NCBI GenBank assembly: GCA_016713445.1
Contig: JADJPB010000005.1
Span: 124,001 to 188,000 of the forward strand
Length of the DNA: 64,000 nucleotides
From: Bacteroidota bacterium
GTDB lineage: Bacteria; Bacteroidota; Bacteroidia; AKYH767-A; OLB10
Direction: 5' to 3'
Shown piece by piece: positions 9,694-18,262 of the stretch. The position numbers and the translations under genes are program-made. The notes under the pieces are model-generated. The model saw only the letters and a program-made list of their open reading frames with translations, did not search any database and was not told the DNA's origin. How positions within the stretch are numbered: the stretch's first letter is position 1; each line of letters starts with the position of its first letter.

Positions 9694-9737
9694 AGGATTT
9701 GATTCAGAAGTTTTTTCTGCTCTCAAATCCTTTTTTT
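9694..9737 (+). terminator. Rho-independent terminator of sod
   Basis: A 9-bp stem, AGGATTTGA / TCAAATCCT, with a loop of about 20 bases is followed by seven T. It sits 23 bases after the sod stop codon, between convergent genes. Confidence 0.85.
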
Positions 9738-10809
9738 ACAATACCTTTTTCTCTTCGCGATTTATTATTTCAGCTTGAATGCGTACCGACTCATCATGAA
9801 TCTGAATAAAAAGATTGCGAATAAATCCATCGTTAATATTTAAATCCATTCCACGTCGATTCATTTCATCTAAAATAGTCTTCCATCTTTCAGGTTGAAA
9901 AATAGAAACATTTTTTTCCTTTTTTAATTCACCTATCAAATTGGAATAATGCAAACGTTCTTTCAAAAGCACTAAAAGTTCGTCGTTTAATCGATCAATT
10001 TCATCTCTCCAATTTTTCAATTGCGCAATACTCATCGCATCGATGGGTGAAGGCAATCTCGGCTCTAAATTTTGAATAAGTTCGTGAAGTCGGGTCGGAG
10101 TGATTTGCTGTTGAGCATCACTCAACGCTGCATCGGGATGTATATGTGTTTCGATCATCCATCCATCATAGCCTAAGTCTAAGGCTTCTTGTGCTACGCT
10201 TTGCAACAAGGGGCGTGCACCAGCAATATGACTGATATCGCAAATCATTTTTAAATCGGGGAAATACGATTTCATTTCAAAGTGTACTTGCCAACGCGGA
10301 TGGTTTCTAAACTCGTATGTTTCAAAAGAATGAAATCCACGATGCACAGCGATGATGTCTGAGTTCACCGATTCCTGAATGCGTTCTATAGCTCCCCTCC
10401 ACAGACTGATGTCGGGGTGAATGGGATTCTTGACCATAACGGTGATGGATGTACCCTTTAAGGCATCTGCGAGTTCTTGCACCAAAAAAGGATTCACGGT
10501 GGTTCGTGCTCCGATCCAAATAGCATCTAATCCTGCTCTCAAGCAACTCTCTAATTGTTTAGTGCTTGCTGCTTCTGTTATCACCTTCATTCCCGTGGTA
10601 GCCCGCACTTCCTGCAACCATTCCAAGGCCTCTTCTCCTACTCCTTCAAAAGAGCCAGGACGAGTGCGAGGTTTCCAAACGCCCGCTCTAAAAATTGCAT
10701 TTGGATAATTGGCTGCTATGGCTTGTGCAGTTTGCATCACTTGCTCCCTACTCTCCGCACTGCATGGACCTGCTACCAACATTTTATTTCCCAACCCTGA
10801 AGTTTCCAT
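9736..10809 (-). CDS. Bifunctional 3-deoxy-7-phosphoheptulonate synthase / chorismate mutase (type II)
   Basis: This enzyme joins the first step of aromatic amino-acid synthesis (DAHP from phosphoenolpyruvate and erythrose 4-phosphate) to chorismate mutase. Residues 1 to about 255 are the DAHP synthase barrel, with GPCSAES near residue 14 and HRGFHSFE and HPDAALSDA further on. The C-terminal 90 residues form the helical mutase domain (LKNWRDEIDRLNDELLVLLKERL). The 357 residues match the fused form common in Bacteroidota. The ATG lies only 6 bases after a -7 element, so the mRNA is leaderless or the second Met (residue 10, at 10782) is used. Confidence 0.94.
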   Translation of the reverse strand: METSGLGNKMLVAGPCSAESREQVMQTAQAIAANYPNAIFRAGVWKPRTRPGSFEGVGEEALEWLQEVRATTGMKVITEAASTKQLESCLRAGLDAIWIGARTTVNPFLVQELADALKGTSITVMVKNPIHPDISLWRGAIERIQESVNSDIIAVHRGFHSFETYEFRNHPRWQVHFEMKSYFPDLKMICDISHIAGARPLLQSVAQEALDLGYDGWMIETHIHPDAALSDAQQQITPTRLHELIQNLEPRLPSPIDAMSIAQLKNWRDEIDRLNDELLVLLKERLHYSNLIGELKKEKNVSIFQPERWKTILDEMNRRGMDLNINDGFIRNLFIQIHDESVRIQAEIINREEKKVL

Positions 10810-10814
10810 TGTTG

Positions 10815-10844
10815 CAAAATTACCTTTTATTCATGTGATTCAAA
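10815..10844 (-). promoter_or_regulatory. Promoter of the DAHP synthase gene
   Basis: On the minus strand TTTG (10841-10844) is followed after 18 bases by TAATTTTG (10815-10822), a good -33/-7 pair. The predicted transcription start falls at or next to the ATG. Confidence 0.65.
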
Positions 10845-10861
10845 CGAATTTCTAGTGCTTT

Positions 10862-11045
10862 TATGATTCGGTTATCTTCGCTGAGGCTGCGCTTTGTCGC
10901 TAAATTTTCTCTCCAAGCTCGGCCTCTGCCTCTCTGATGAGGCCGCTTGCTAACTTTTCTCGCTAGGCGCGAAGTTTTGTCTGCGCTTTTTCGCTAAATT
11001 CCGCAAGGCTGCCTGCACATTGCTGGCAAGTGCGCTAAAGCTTTT
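10862..11045. repeat. Degenerate dispersed repeat between the DAHP synthase gene and frr
   Basis: The 348-base gap holds no ORF worth calling. It contains broken copies of the GCTGCGCTTTGTCGCTAAATTTTCTC / GCGCGAAG words also found at 6.6 kb and in the 42.5 kb array, mixed with CGCAAGGCTGCCTGC segments. Confidence 0.6.
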
Positions 11046-11104
11046 CAATAAAAAGTTCGAATGATTAAACAATTTCAATAGATTTCATTTTCATTGACTA
11101 AAAC

Positions 11105-11134
11105 AAACGAGAGCAGATTTAGTTCTACTCTCGT
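11105..11134 (-). terminator. Rho-independent terminator of frr
   Basis: Read on the minus strand, ACGAGAG ... CTCTCGT forms a 7-bp stem followed by TTTGTTTT, 24 bases after the frr stop codon. Confidence 0.75.
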
Positions 11135-11157
11135 TCTATTTCTTTCTAAAAGTTCAT

Positions 11158-11718
11158 TTAGATTGTCATAATATCTTTTTCTTTTGCGTCCAGATGTTTA
11201 TCCACTTTGGTGATATAATCATCGGTTATCTTTTGTGATTTTGCCTCACCATCTTTAGCTAGATCTTCGGGCAATCCTGCTTTTTGTAATTTCTTGATAT
11301 TGTCGTTCGCATCGCGACGCAAATTGCGAATTCCCACTTTCGCATGTTCGCCCTCTGCTTTTGCGCGTTTCACGAGGTCCTTACGTCGATCTTCACTTTG
11401 TGGTGGCACCGAAATACGAATCATAATTCCATCGTTTGAAGGAGCTAGCCCAAGATTAGAATCGATGATGGCTTTTTCGATGGCCTTTATCAAACTCTTT
11501 TCCCAAGGTTGAATCACCAACGTACGAGCTTCCGGAGTGTTGATACTTGCTACCTGACTTAATGGTGTCATAGCGCCATAATAATCGACCATTACACCGT
11601 CGAGCATAGCAGGAGAAGCTTTTCCGGCTCTAATTTTGTTCAACTCTACTTCTAAGTGAGTAATAGCTTTGTGCATGTGATCCTCCATGTGAGCGAGGAT
11701 GGATTTGATGTCTGACAT
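11158..11718 (-). CDS. frr: Ribosome recycling factor
   Basis: A 186-residue factor that, with EF-G, splits the post-termination ribosome. Family features are clear: LNKIRAGKASPAMLDG near residue 26, the INTPEARTLVIQPW segment near 59, and RRDANDNIKKLQK near 134. It closes the translation cluster that runs rplM to frr on the minus strand, with a terminator just behind it. The gap to pyrH is larger than usual (319 bases) and filled with repeats. Confidence 0.98.
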   Translation of the reverse strand: MSDIKSILAHMEDHMHKAITHLEVELNKIRAGKASPAMLDGVMVDYYGAMTPLSQVASINTPEARTLVIQPWEKSLIKAIEKAIIDSNLGLAPSNDGIMIRISVPPQSEDRRKDLVKRAKAEGEHAKVGIRNLRRDANDNIKKLQKAGLPEDLAKDGEAKSQKITDDYITKVDKHLDAKEKDIMTI

Positions 11719-11757
11719 ACAGATTAATAGTTATGAATAAATAACAGTTGCGAAGAT

Positions 11758-11945
11758 ACGCGAAATGCGAATGAACACGAAATGCGAATGACACGATCCC
11801 GATAGATATCGGGAGCGAATGAACATACCTATGCTAAAGCTCCTTGCTTCGCCGAAGCAACGCAAAGGCAAGTCGGTAGGCAGGCACGAAATGCGAAATA
11901 ATATGAATTAGAAAAATACGAATAACTCGCGTCGCAAATGATGTT
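11758..11945. repeat. CACGAAATGCGAATGA repeats between frr and pyrH
   Basis: Several imperfect copies of CGAAATGCGAATGA are interrupted by the palindrome CCCGATAGATATCGGG (near 11796-11811) and by a GCCTACCGAC / GGCAGGCA block. No gene is seen in the 319-base gap. Confidence 0.65.
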
Positions 11946-12037
11946 CAATCAATAAAATCGAGATGTCGCCTGAGGGAACTCGAGGGCGGTTTGTGTTGGC
12001 ATCGAGAGCCTCAGCCAACTTTCGTTGCTGCCTGTGC

Positions 12038-12745
12038 TTATATCGTTACCAACGTTCCAACCTCTTCGCCTTTGACTACCTTGGTAAGGTTACCGGCTTT
12101 GTTCATGTCGAAAACGATGATGGGTAATTTATTTTCTTGGCAGAGGGTGAAGGCGGTCATGTCCATCACTTGAAGGTTTTTGGAATAGGCTTCCGAAAAA
12201 GTGATGGTTGAATAACGGGTTGCAGTTTTATCTTTTTCCGGATCAGCGGTATAGATTCCATCAACGCGTGTTCCTTTAAGAATTACATCGGCTTCTATTT
12301 CGATGGCGCGAAGGGAAGCGGCTGTATCGGTAGTGAAATATGGATTTCCAGTACCAGCACCGAAGATGACTACTCTTCCTTTTTCTAAATGACGGACAGC
12401 TCGACGACGGATAAATGGTTCGCAAATAGCTTCCATTTTAATTGCTGATTGCAATCGTGTTAGGACTCCACTACTTTCCAGCGCACTTTGGAGGGCCATA
12501 GAATTAATCACGGTAGCCAACATCCCCATATAATCTCCCTGTACTCGGTCCATTCCGCCTTCCGCAGCTTGAAGTCCACGGAAAATATTACCTCCACCAA
12601 TCACTACAGCTACTTGAACGCCCATATCGGCGATGGTCTTAATTTCAGCAGCATATTGTGCTAATCGTTGAGTATCAATGCCATATTGTTTATCGCCCAT
12701 GAGGGCTTCACCTGAGAGTTTGAGTAGGATGCGGTTGTATTTCAT
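12038..12745 (-). CDS. pyrH: Uridylate kinase (UMP kinase)
   Basis: A 235-residue bacterial UMP kinase of the amino-acid-kinase fold, making UDP from UMP. Diagnostic motifs are LLKLSGEALMG at the start, VVIGGGNIFRG near residue 47, and TGNPYFTTDTAA near 130. It stands in its usual place upstream of frr. The gap to lysA upstream is about 320 bases and carries repeats, so it may have its own promoter. Confidence 0.97.
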   Translation of the reverse strand: MKYNRILLKLSGEALMGDKQYGIDTQRLAQYAAEIKTIADMGVQVAVVIGGGNIFRGLQAAEGGMDRVQGDYMGMLATVINSMALQSALESSGVLTRLQSAIKMEAICEPFIRRRAVRHLEKGRVVIFGAGTGNPYFTTDTAASLRAIEIEADVILKGTRVDGIYTADPEKDKTATRYSTITFSEAYSKNLQVMDMTAFTLCQENKLPIIVFDMNKAGNLTKVVKGEEVGTLVTI

Positions 12746-12777
12746 ATCGAATGCAAAATAAACCTTTTTCTTTGAGA

Positions 12778-12842
12778 AATTGGCAATCGCGAAGCCTCGC
12801 GAGGTGAGTTGGTGATCGCGAAGCCTCGCGAGGTAAATTGGT
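12778..12842. repeat. Two tandem TCGCGAAGCCTCGCGA palindromes
   Basis: Two copies, about 30 bases apart, of a hairpin-forming word (arms TCGCGA, loop AGCC or GGCT), each followed by GGT and a GTTGGTG or ATTGGTG. One more copy lies at about 5339-5354. The rest of the 12746-13064 gap is AT-rich with no gene seen. Confidence 0.75.
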
Positions 12843-13064
12843 GAAGTTTATTTTGGAACCTGGATAAATTATGATGATTAAGATTTACTATGATGAATCT
12901 TAACAATATTTAAATTTAACCATTCTATTTCTACCAATCTGGACAATCAATTACAACTTTACAAATTTTCAAAAGAATTAATTCACTGCCTTATTCCAAT
13001 GTTCAAATAGCTTTGCGATAATCCCACATTTTCAAATTTTCAAATCATTACATTTTCAAATTAA

Positions 13065-14291
13065 TTAAATCTCCACCATATTCCGCGTAATATCTTCCAT
13101 CGTTTCTCTTTTGCGAATGAGATGTGGTTTGCCGTCCAACACTAAAACTTCGGCAGGGCGTAACCGTGAGTTGTAGTTATTGCTCATCGTAAAACCATAT
13201 GCACCTGCGTTTAGGATGGCGAGGGTGTCGCCTTCGCGAACTTCGTTTAATTTACGATCAACAGCAAACGTATCCGTTTCACAGATGTAACCTACTACTG
13301 AATAAATGCGCGGTGTTCCGGTTGGATTACTGATGTTGATGATATGATGGTAGGAATCGTAAAACATAGGACGTATCAAATGATTTTGTCCAGAGTTAAC
13401 CCCTGCAAAAACAGTTGCTGTTGTTTGTTTGATCACATTTACATTCACCAATAACGCGCCTGCTGCACTCACAAGAAACTGTCCTGGTTCAAACCACAAC
13501 TCTAATTCTCTTCCATAGTCTTTACAAAAACTACGAAATCTGTCGGTAATTATTGTTCCTAATTCCTCCACGTCGGTGGTAACATCATCTTCTTTGTATG
13601 CTACTTTGAATCCACTTCCGAAATCTAAAAATTCTAAATCAGGAAAACTAACTGCCGCGTCGAATAGAAGATCGGCAGCGCGCACGAATACTCCAGAGTC
13701 GAGAATATCACTTCCGGTATGCATGTGCAAACCATTTACTACAATTTTTTCTTTTTCAATGATGCGTAAAACGTGACGCATTTGATGTATCGAAATTCCA
13801 AACTTAGAATCGATATGTCCGGTTTGAATATGCGATGTTCCGCCTGCAACAATGTGCGGATTGATGCGAATACAACAAGGAATTGAACTTCCGTATTTAT
13901 GTCCGAACTGTTCAAGGAAGGAGATATTATCAATATTTACTTGCACCCCTAATTCAACAGCGGCAACTAACTCATCAAACGCAACGCTATTGGGTGTAAA
14001 CAATATTTCGGAAGGACTAAATCCAGCTTGAAGTCCGAGTTGTACTTCCTGAATGGAAACTGCATCCAACCCTGATCCTTGCTTTAACAACAAGCGAAGA
14101 ATATTAATATTATTACACGCTTTCAATGCATACTTCACTTTCAACTTCACTCCAGAAAATGCATCATTCAATCGTTTATATTGGGATACAATTTTATTTC
14201 CATCGTAAACGTATAATGGAGTTCCGAACTCATTTATGATGTTCGATAATGGTAAAGCTTGTAATCTGGAGTTTGTTTCGGCGATCGACAT
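13065..14291 (-). CDS. lysA: Diaminopimelate decarboxylase
   Basis: LysA makes L-lysine from meso-diaminopimelate using PLP, the last step of the lysine pathway. The alanine-racemase-like barrel holds the PLP lysine in KYALKACNN, with HMHTGSD and FEPGQFLVS further on and GAYGFTMSNNYNSR near the C-terminus. I start at the ATG at 14291 (408 residues). The longer frame to 14393 would translate a tandem repeat as PPIHQSTNPP, which is not protein-like. The gene sits between tsf and pyrH, an unusual insertion into this otherwise conserved cluster. Confidence 0.94.
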   Translation of the reverse strand: MSIAETNSRLQALPLSNIINEFGTPLYVYDGNKIVSQYKRLNDAFSGVKLKVKYALKACNNINILRLLLKQGSGLDAVSIQEVQLGLQAGFSPSEILFTPNSVAFDELVAAVELGVQVNIDNISFLEQFGHKYGSSIPCCIRINPHIVAGGTSHIQTGHIDSKFGISIHQMRHVLRIIEKEKIVVNGLHMHTGSDILDSGVFVRAADLLFDAAVSFPDLEFLDFGSGFKVAYKEDDVTTDVEELGTIITDRFRSFCKDYGRELELWFEPGQFLVSAAGALLVNVNVIKQTTATVFAGVNSGQNHLIRPMFYDSYHHIINISNPTGTPRIYSVVGYICETDTFAVDRKLNEVREGDTLAILNAGAYGFTMSNNYNSRLRPAEVLVLDGKPHLIRKRETMEDITRNMVEI

Positions 14292-14292
14292 A

Positions 14293-14340
14293 TCAATTGG
14301 TGGATTGGTGGATTGGTGGATTGGTGGATTGGCAAATTGG
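14293..14340. repeat. Tandem GGATTGGT(G) repeat abutting the lysA start codon
   Basis: About five copies of an 8- to 9-base unit (TTGGTGGAT) lie directly 5' of the lysA ATG, where a ribosome binding site would be. Copy-number change would alter the leader length. No Shine-Dalgarno-like sequence is visible on the lysA strand. Confidence 0.8.
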
Positions 14341-14396
14341 TAAGTTGCTTTGCCCAGAATGCAAAGTACTTTAGGGGTGAAGGTGAAGAACAATAC

Positions 14397-14476
14397 TAGA
14401 AGCTAGAAGCTAGAAGCTAGTGGCCAGAAGCTAGAAGCTAGCACCCATCGACTTCGCTCAGGGTAAAGCTAGAAGC
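14397..14476. repeat. AGAAGCTAGAAGCTAG tandem repeat
   Basis: Iterations of GCTAGAA occur here, split by a CACCCATCGACTTCGCTCAGGG segment. The same GAAGCTAG / CTTCTAGC word occurs at 49.8, 51.9, 53.6 and 62.7 kb. Confidence 0.75.
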
Positions 14477-14477
14477 A

Positions 14478-14513
14478 AAAAAGCCGAGCTAGAATTTTCC
14501 AGATCGGCTTTTG
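14478..14513 (-). terminator. Rho-independent terminator of tsf
   Basis: On the minus strand AAAAGCCGA ... TCGGCTTTTTT forms a strong stem with a T tail, 21 bases after the tsf stop codon. It separates tsf from lysA transcriptionally. Confidence 0.85.
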
Positions 14514-14533
14514 AAATAATATTAAGATGAATC

Positions 14534-15370
14534 TTATCCCAATTGCACTCTCTTGAAAACAGTAACTGTGAGACCTTTCTCCACGCTGTCCAAGAATTGA
14601 CGAACCGATTTTTTATCTTCTTTCAGGTAAGGCTGATTCAACAAGGTATTCTCTTGATAGAATTTATTCAATCTTCCTAAAGCAATTTTCTCAATCATAT
14701 CTTCAGGTTTTCCTTCCTGACGACTTAAATCCTTTGCGATTTCTAATTCACGCTCAACAACAGTGCTGTCAACATCATCCTTATCGATAGCTACTGGATT
14801 CATGGCAGCAATTTGCATCGCAACATCCTTTCCAGCTTCTGCAGATGCAGCAGCTGAAGAAAGACCTACCATAGAAGCCAAACGATTTCCTGGGTGATTA
14901 TAAACAATCACACGAGGAGCTGTTATTTTAGAGTAAGAACTCAATTCAATCTTCTCACCAATTCTTCCGATCATATCAAACAACTTATCGTTGATCGTTA
15001 CGCCGTCCATCGGTAATGCTTTTAATGCATCTGCATCAGCAGGATTATTATCCATCGCCGTCTGTAAAACAGCTTCCACGAAAGAAACGAAATCTTGGTT
15101 CTTTGCAACGAAATCAGTTTCGCAGCTAATTCCAATTAAATAACCTGCAGTATTGTCTGCACTTGTTTTAGCAAGAATATAACCTTCTTTTGCATCACGA
15201 TCTGCTCGGCTCGCAGCTACTTTTTGACCTTTCTTACGAAGGTAATCTACTGCTGCATCGAAATCACCGTTCGCTTCTGCTAAGGCTTTTTTGCAATCCA
15301 TCATTCCAGCGCCAGTCATTTGACGCAACTTGTTCACGTCGGCTGCAGTTACTGTTGTTGTTGTTGACAT
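14534..15370 (-). CDS. tsf: Elongation factor Ts
   Basis: A 278-residue guanine nucleotide exchange factor for EF-Tu. The N-terminal UBA-like domain is clear (VNKLRQMTGAGMMDCKKAL), followed by the family signature CETDFVAKN near residue 89. It follows rpsB as in most bacteria, although a terminator-like hairpin lies between them. Confidence 0.98.
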   Translation of the reverse strand: MSTTTTVTAADVNKLRQMTGAGMMDCKKALAEANGDFDAAVDYLRKKGQKVAASRADRDAKEGYILAKTSADNTAGYLIGISCETDFVAKNQDFVSFVEAVLQTAMDNNPADADALKALPMDGVTINDKLFDMIGRIGEKIELSSYSKITAPRVIVYNHPGNRLASMVGLSSAAASAEAGKDVAMQIAAMNPVAIDKDDVDSTVVERELEIAKDLSRQEGKPEDMIEKIALGRLNKFYQENTLLNQPYLKEDKKSVRQFLDSVEKGLTVTVFKRVQLG

Positions 15371-15549
15371 TTGATTTTAATATTTTAAAGAGTAATTACA
15401 ATTTTTATTTTTTATTTAATCCATCATCAACATTCAATTGTATCCGATGAATACTGCTTCGCTAAATTCTTAATTGAAATTAAATGTTAAATACTTTAAA
15501 GATTTAATTTTTTCATTTCGCTTAAGCTGCGCAGTACGCAGTTACAATA

Positions 15550-15579
15550 GAAAACGGGATGCTATTAGACATCCCGCTC
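15550..15579 (-). terminator. Hairpin downstream of rpsB (terminator or attenuator)
   Basis: On the minus strand AGCGGGATG, loop TCTAATAG, CATCCCGTTTTCT: an 8-bp GC-rich stem with a short T tail. It lies 15 bases after the rpsB stop and before tsf, so it may only partly stop transcription. Confidence 0.75.
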
Positions 15580-15593
15580 TCTGTGTATCACGA

Positions 15594-16445
15594 TTATTTA
15601 CGTGGACCAGCTTTGCGGGGACGGCCAGAGCCTGGGCTCTTGGGACCACGACCTGCGCTTGGTGCGTCGCCTTCTTCGTCAGTAACAGTAGCCATCTTCG
15701 TGTCTTCTGCTTCTTCTTCGTTAGCGGCGTCACGCTCACGTTCTTGTTCTTTATCTACTTTACGTTCAGCTAAACCTTCTTCTACTGCTTTCACCATCAC
15801 GCTCATGATCAACTCCACAGACTTGCTTGCGTCGTCATTTGCAGGGATTGGGAAATCGATTAAAGAAGGATCACTATTGGTATCATTGATAGCGATAGTA
15901 GGAATTCCTAAATTGATTGCTTCGTTTACAGCGATATGTTCCTTCACGGTATCCACAATAAACAGTGCTGCTGGAAGACGATTCAAATCCGAGATAGAGC
16001 CCATCAATTTTTCCATTTTATTCTTGGTACGAGCCATCATCAAACGCTCCTTCTTTGAAAGGTGAGCAGCGGTACCGTCTGTCAACATTTTATCCAATGA
16101 AGTCATTTTCTTCACTGACTTACGCTGTGTAGCGAAGTTGGTTAACATACCACCGGGCCAGCGCTCAGTGATGTAAGGCATATTTACAGATTTAGCGGCA
16201 GCCGCAACAATTTCTTTCGCTTGCTTTTTAGTAGCCACGAATAAAATTTTCTTACCTGATTTTGCTATTTGCTTTACAGCAGCAGCAGCCTCTTCCATTT
16301 TTGCGTGGGTTTTATTCAAATCGATGATATGAATACCATTACGCTCCATAAAGATGTAAGCAGCCATCTTAGGATTCCACTTGCGCTTAAGGTGACCGAA
16401 GTGGACACCAGCATTGAGAAGTTCTTCTTGCGTTACGTTGATCAT
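15594..16445 (-). CDS. rpsB: 30S ribosomal protein S2
   Basis: A small-subunit ribosomal protein. The start chosen is the ATG at 16445, giving MINVTQEELLNAGVHFGH, the expected S2 N-terminus; an upstream in-frame start would add 17 unrelated residues. The core contains KRKWNPKMAAYIFMERNGIHI and ITERWPGGMLTNF. The product is 283 residues. The last 40 or so are a charged then Gly/Pro/Arg-rich tail (GRGPKSPGSGRPRKAG), longer than in E. coli. Confidence 0.97.
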   Translation of the reverse strand: MINVTQEELLNAGVHFGHLKRKWNPKMAAYIFMERNGIHIIDLNKTHAKMEEAAAAVKQIAKSGKKILFVATKKQAKEIVAAAAKSVNMPYITERWPGGMLTNFATQRKSVKKMTSLDKMLTDGTAAHLSKKERLMMARTKNKMEKLMGSISDLNRLPAALFIVDTVKEHIAVNEAINLGIPTIAINDTNSDPSLIDFPIPANDDASKSVELIMSVMVKAVEEGLAERKVDKEQERERDAANEEEAEDTKMATVTDEEGDAPSAGRGPKSPGSGRPRKAGPRK

Positions 16446-16514
16446 TACGCTATTATAATATTGTGTATAATTAAAGGATTGAAGAGAGGAGTACATGACT
16501 CCAATCGAAATAGA

Positions 16515-16901
16515 TTAACGCTTGCTGAATTGGAAACGAGCACGTGCTTTTTTCTGACCGAACTTCTTACGTTCAACCATACGAGGGTCACGGGTTAACA
16601 ATCCACCAGCTTTTAATAATGGGCGATGTTCTGCATTGATTTTACAAAGAGCACGAGCCAAACCTAAGCGAATCGCTTCTGCTTGTCCGTTATATCCTCC
16701 GCCAAATACGTTTACAGTAACATCATAATTATCTACAGTAGATGAAATTTCAAATGCTTGCTGCACTAATTTTTGTAGTGGAAGAGTCGGAAAATAACTC
16801 TTATAATCCTTCTGATTTACTTTAATAGTACCGTTGCCTGGTTGTACATAAACTCTAGCAACAGCGGTCTTACGACGACCTATGGTATGTGTAATTTCCA
16901 T
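16515..16901 (-). CDS. rpsI: 30S ribosomal protein S9
   Basis: A 128-residue small-subunit protein whose C-terminal tail reaches the decoding centre. Key features are GRRKTAVARVYV near the start, GGGYNGQAEAIRLGLARAL in the middle and the basic end KKARARFQFSKR. It lies 9 bases downstream of rplM, the universal L13-S9 pair, and 69 bases before rpsB. Confidence 0.98.
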   Translation of the reverse strand: MEITHTIGRRKTAVARVYVQPGNGTIKVNQKDYKSYFPTLPLQKLVQQAFEISSTVDNYDVTVNVFGGGYNGQAEAIRLGLARALCKINAEHRPLLKAGGLLTRDPRMVERKKFGQKKARARFQFSKR

Positions 16902-16910
16902 GTTTTCTAA

Positions 16911-17360
16911 TTAGTACTTAAGGGTGATTGCTTTAGGTTGTTGAGCAGCATGTGGGTGCTCAGAACCAGCATAAACAAATAAATTGCCCTTAATGGCATT
17001 TCCAAGACGATTCTTCGGTAACATTCCGTAAATCGCACGTTCAACCACCGCTGTAGGTTTTTGAACGATTAATTTCTCGGGAGTCACGAAACGTTGTCCG
17101 CCTGGGAAACCAGTATGAGAAACATACTCACGCTCTGACCATTTACGGCCGGTGAGACGAATCTTATCTGCATTTATAATAATCACATTATCGCCGCAAT
17201 CGGCATGTGGGGTATAATTCGCTTTGTGCTTTCCACGAAGCATCATAGCAGCCTGAGATGAGAAACGACCTAAAACCTGGTCCTTGGCATCTAGCACTAC
17301 CCACTCTTTGGTTACTGTCTTGGCGTTGGCTGAAACAGTTTTGTAACTTAACGTATCCAC
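16911..17360 (-). CDS. rplM: 50S ribosomal protein L13
   Basis: A large-subunit protein. I start at the GTG at 17360, giving (V)DTLSYKTVSANAKTVTKEW, the usual Bacteroidota N-terminus, for 149 residues. The longer frame to 17426 would begin upstream of the promoter found at 17397-17427, so it cannot be translated from that transcript. The body has the L13 features DAKDQVLGRFSS and GDNVIIINADKI. It is the first gene of rplM-rpsI-rpsB-tsf. Confidence 0.96.
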   Translation of the reverse strand: MDTLSYKTVSANAKTVTKEWVVLDAKDQVLGRFSSQAAMMLRGKHKANYTPHADCGDNVIIINADKIRLTGRKWSEREYVSHTGFPGGQRFVTPEKLIVQKPTAVVERAIYGMLPKNRLGNAIKGNLFVYAGSEHPHAAQQPKAITLKY

Positions 17361-17396
17361 GGTGTTTAAATTAGTATTGTTTTTACAATGGGAGGG

Positions 17397-17427
17397 CAAA
17401 ATTAGGATAAATAAAGAGATTTGCAAA
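17397..17427 (-). promoter_or_regulatory. Promoter of the rplM-rpsI-rpsB operon
   Basis: On the minus strand TTTG (17424-17427), a 19-base spacer, then TAATTTTG with C (17397-17404). This is a textbook match to the Bacteroidota housekeeping promoter, 37 bases before the L13 GTG start. Confidence 0.8.
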
Positions 17428-17532
17428 ACATATTAACATATTTTAAAAAACTGTTAAATAGCTGATTAAAAGCGTTATAAAACGACAAATTGTTCGTTCT
17501 CAAAATGGGAATTATCCAAAATATGGAAAAAC

Positions 17533-18257
17533 TCAGCGTTTTGTGGCAAGTGCAATTATTGACAGGCCCACTTTTCGGAAAGTGATTACATCCAATAGTC
17601 GGGCGATGGGCACCAACTTATCGTACAAATTCATCTGCCCACCTTCCACTTCCTTTTTTCTCATGATTTTACCTCCAAAGAACCAGGCAGGAATTCCTAA
17701 TGCATTGAACATCCACTTCTTTTCCATCTTTAATGGGGCCAACAAGAAGAGTTGATCCATCATAGAAGAAGTATAACGTCTAAAATGAAAAAGCCCTTTA
17801 TCAATATCGTTATAAAGAATGGGATTAGCGGGAACAAGAATTAACACCTTTCCGCCCACTTTTAATAAAGACACCAGATTCTTCATAGCTAAACTATCAT
17901 CTTCAATATGCTCAATCACATTCATCGCAAAGCAACTATCGAATGTTCCTAAAAGTGGAGCGTATTTACTTTCAAAATCGGGATGGACTAAATCGAGGTT
18001 AAAAACATGATTGCTGGAAATTTTTGACGCAATGCACTGCAATATTCCTCGCGGACATCACTCATTACAATATCGGATTTTGAGTCAATAAAATACTGGG
18101 AGATATTACCGATGCCGCTACCAATTTCAAGTATATGGCCATTCATATACGGCTGCACTTGTTCAAACATCCAGGCGTTAAAGTGATGAGCTTGGCTAAT
18201 AGCTTCTAAGGTGTGTAGACCTTCGGCATCATGTTCCTTAAAGTGAAACGAATTCAT
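17533..18257 (-). CDS. Class I SAM-dependent methyltransferase, one frame break
   Basis: The N-terminal part holds the SAM-binding motif LEIGSGIGNIS near residue 43 and the acidic DVREE. The C-terminal part continues with NLDLVHPDF, AMNVIEHIEDD and GGKVLILVPA, the usual post-I to motif III order. The two parts overlap in different frames around 18000-18030. One extra A in GCAATCATG would join them into a 241-residue enzyme. It sits 5 bases downstream of a GT2 glycosyltransferase gene, which suggests a role in glycan or lipid modification, but the substrate is unknown. Confidence 0.85.
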
Positions 18258-18262
18258 GCTAC

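Noticed and set aside
10322..10800. Overlapping ORFs on both strands inside the DAHP synthase gene
   Set aside because: They are frame shadows of a strongly conserved coding sequence and have Cys/Ser-rich, non-protein-like composition.
14292..14393. Longer lysA start
   Set aside because: The added residues translate a tandem repeat (NPPIHQSTNPP).
15190..15773. Plus-strand ORFs opposite tsf and rpsB
   Set aside because: They are antisense shadows of conserved ribosomal-cluster genes; one also runs through the rpsB terminator.
17361..17426. Longer L13 start
   Set aside because: It would start upstream of a strong promoter, and the extra residues do not match L13; the GTG at 17360 does.
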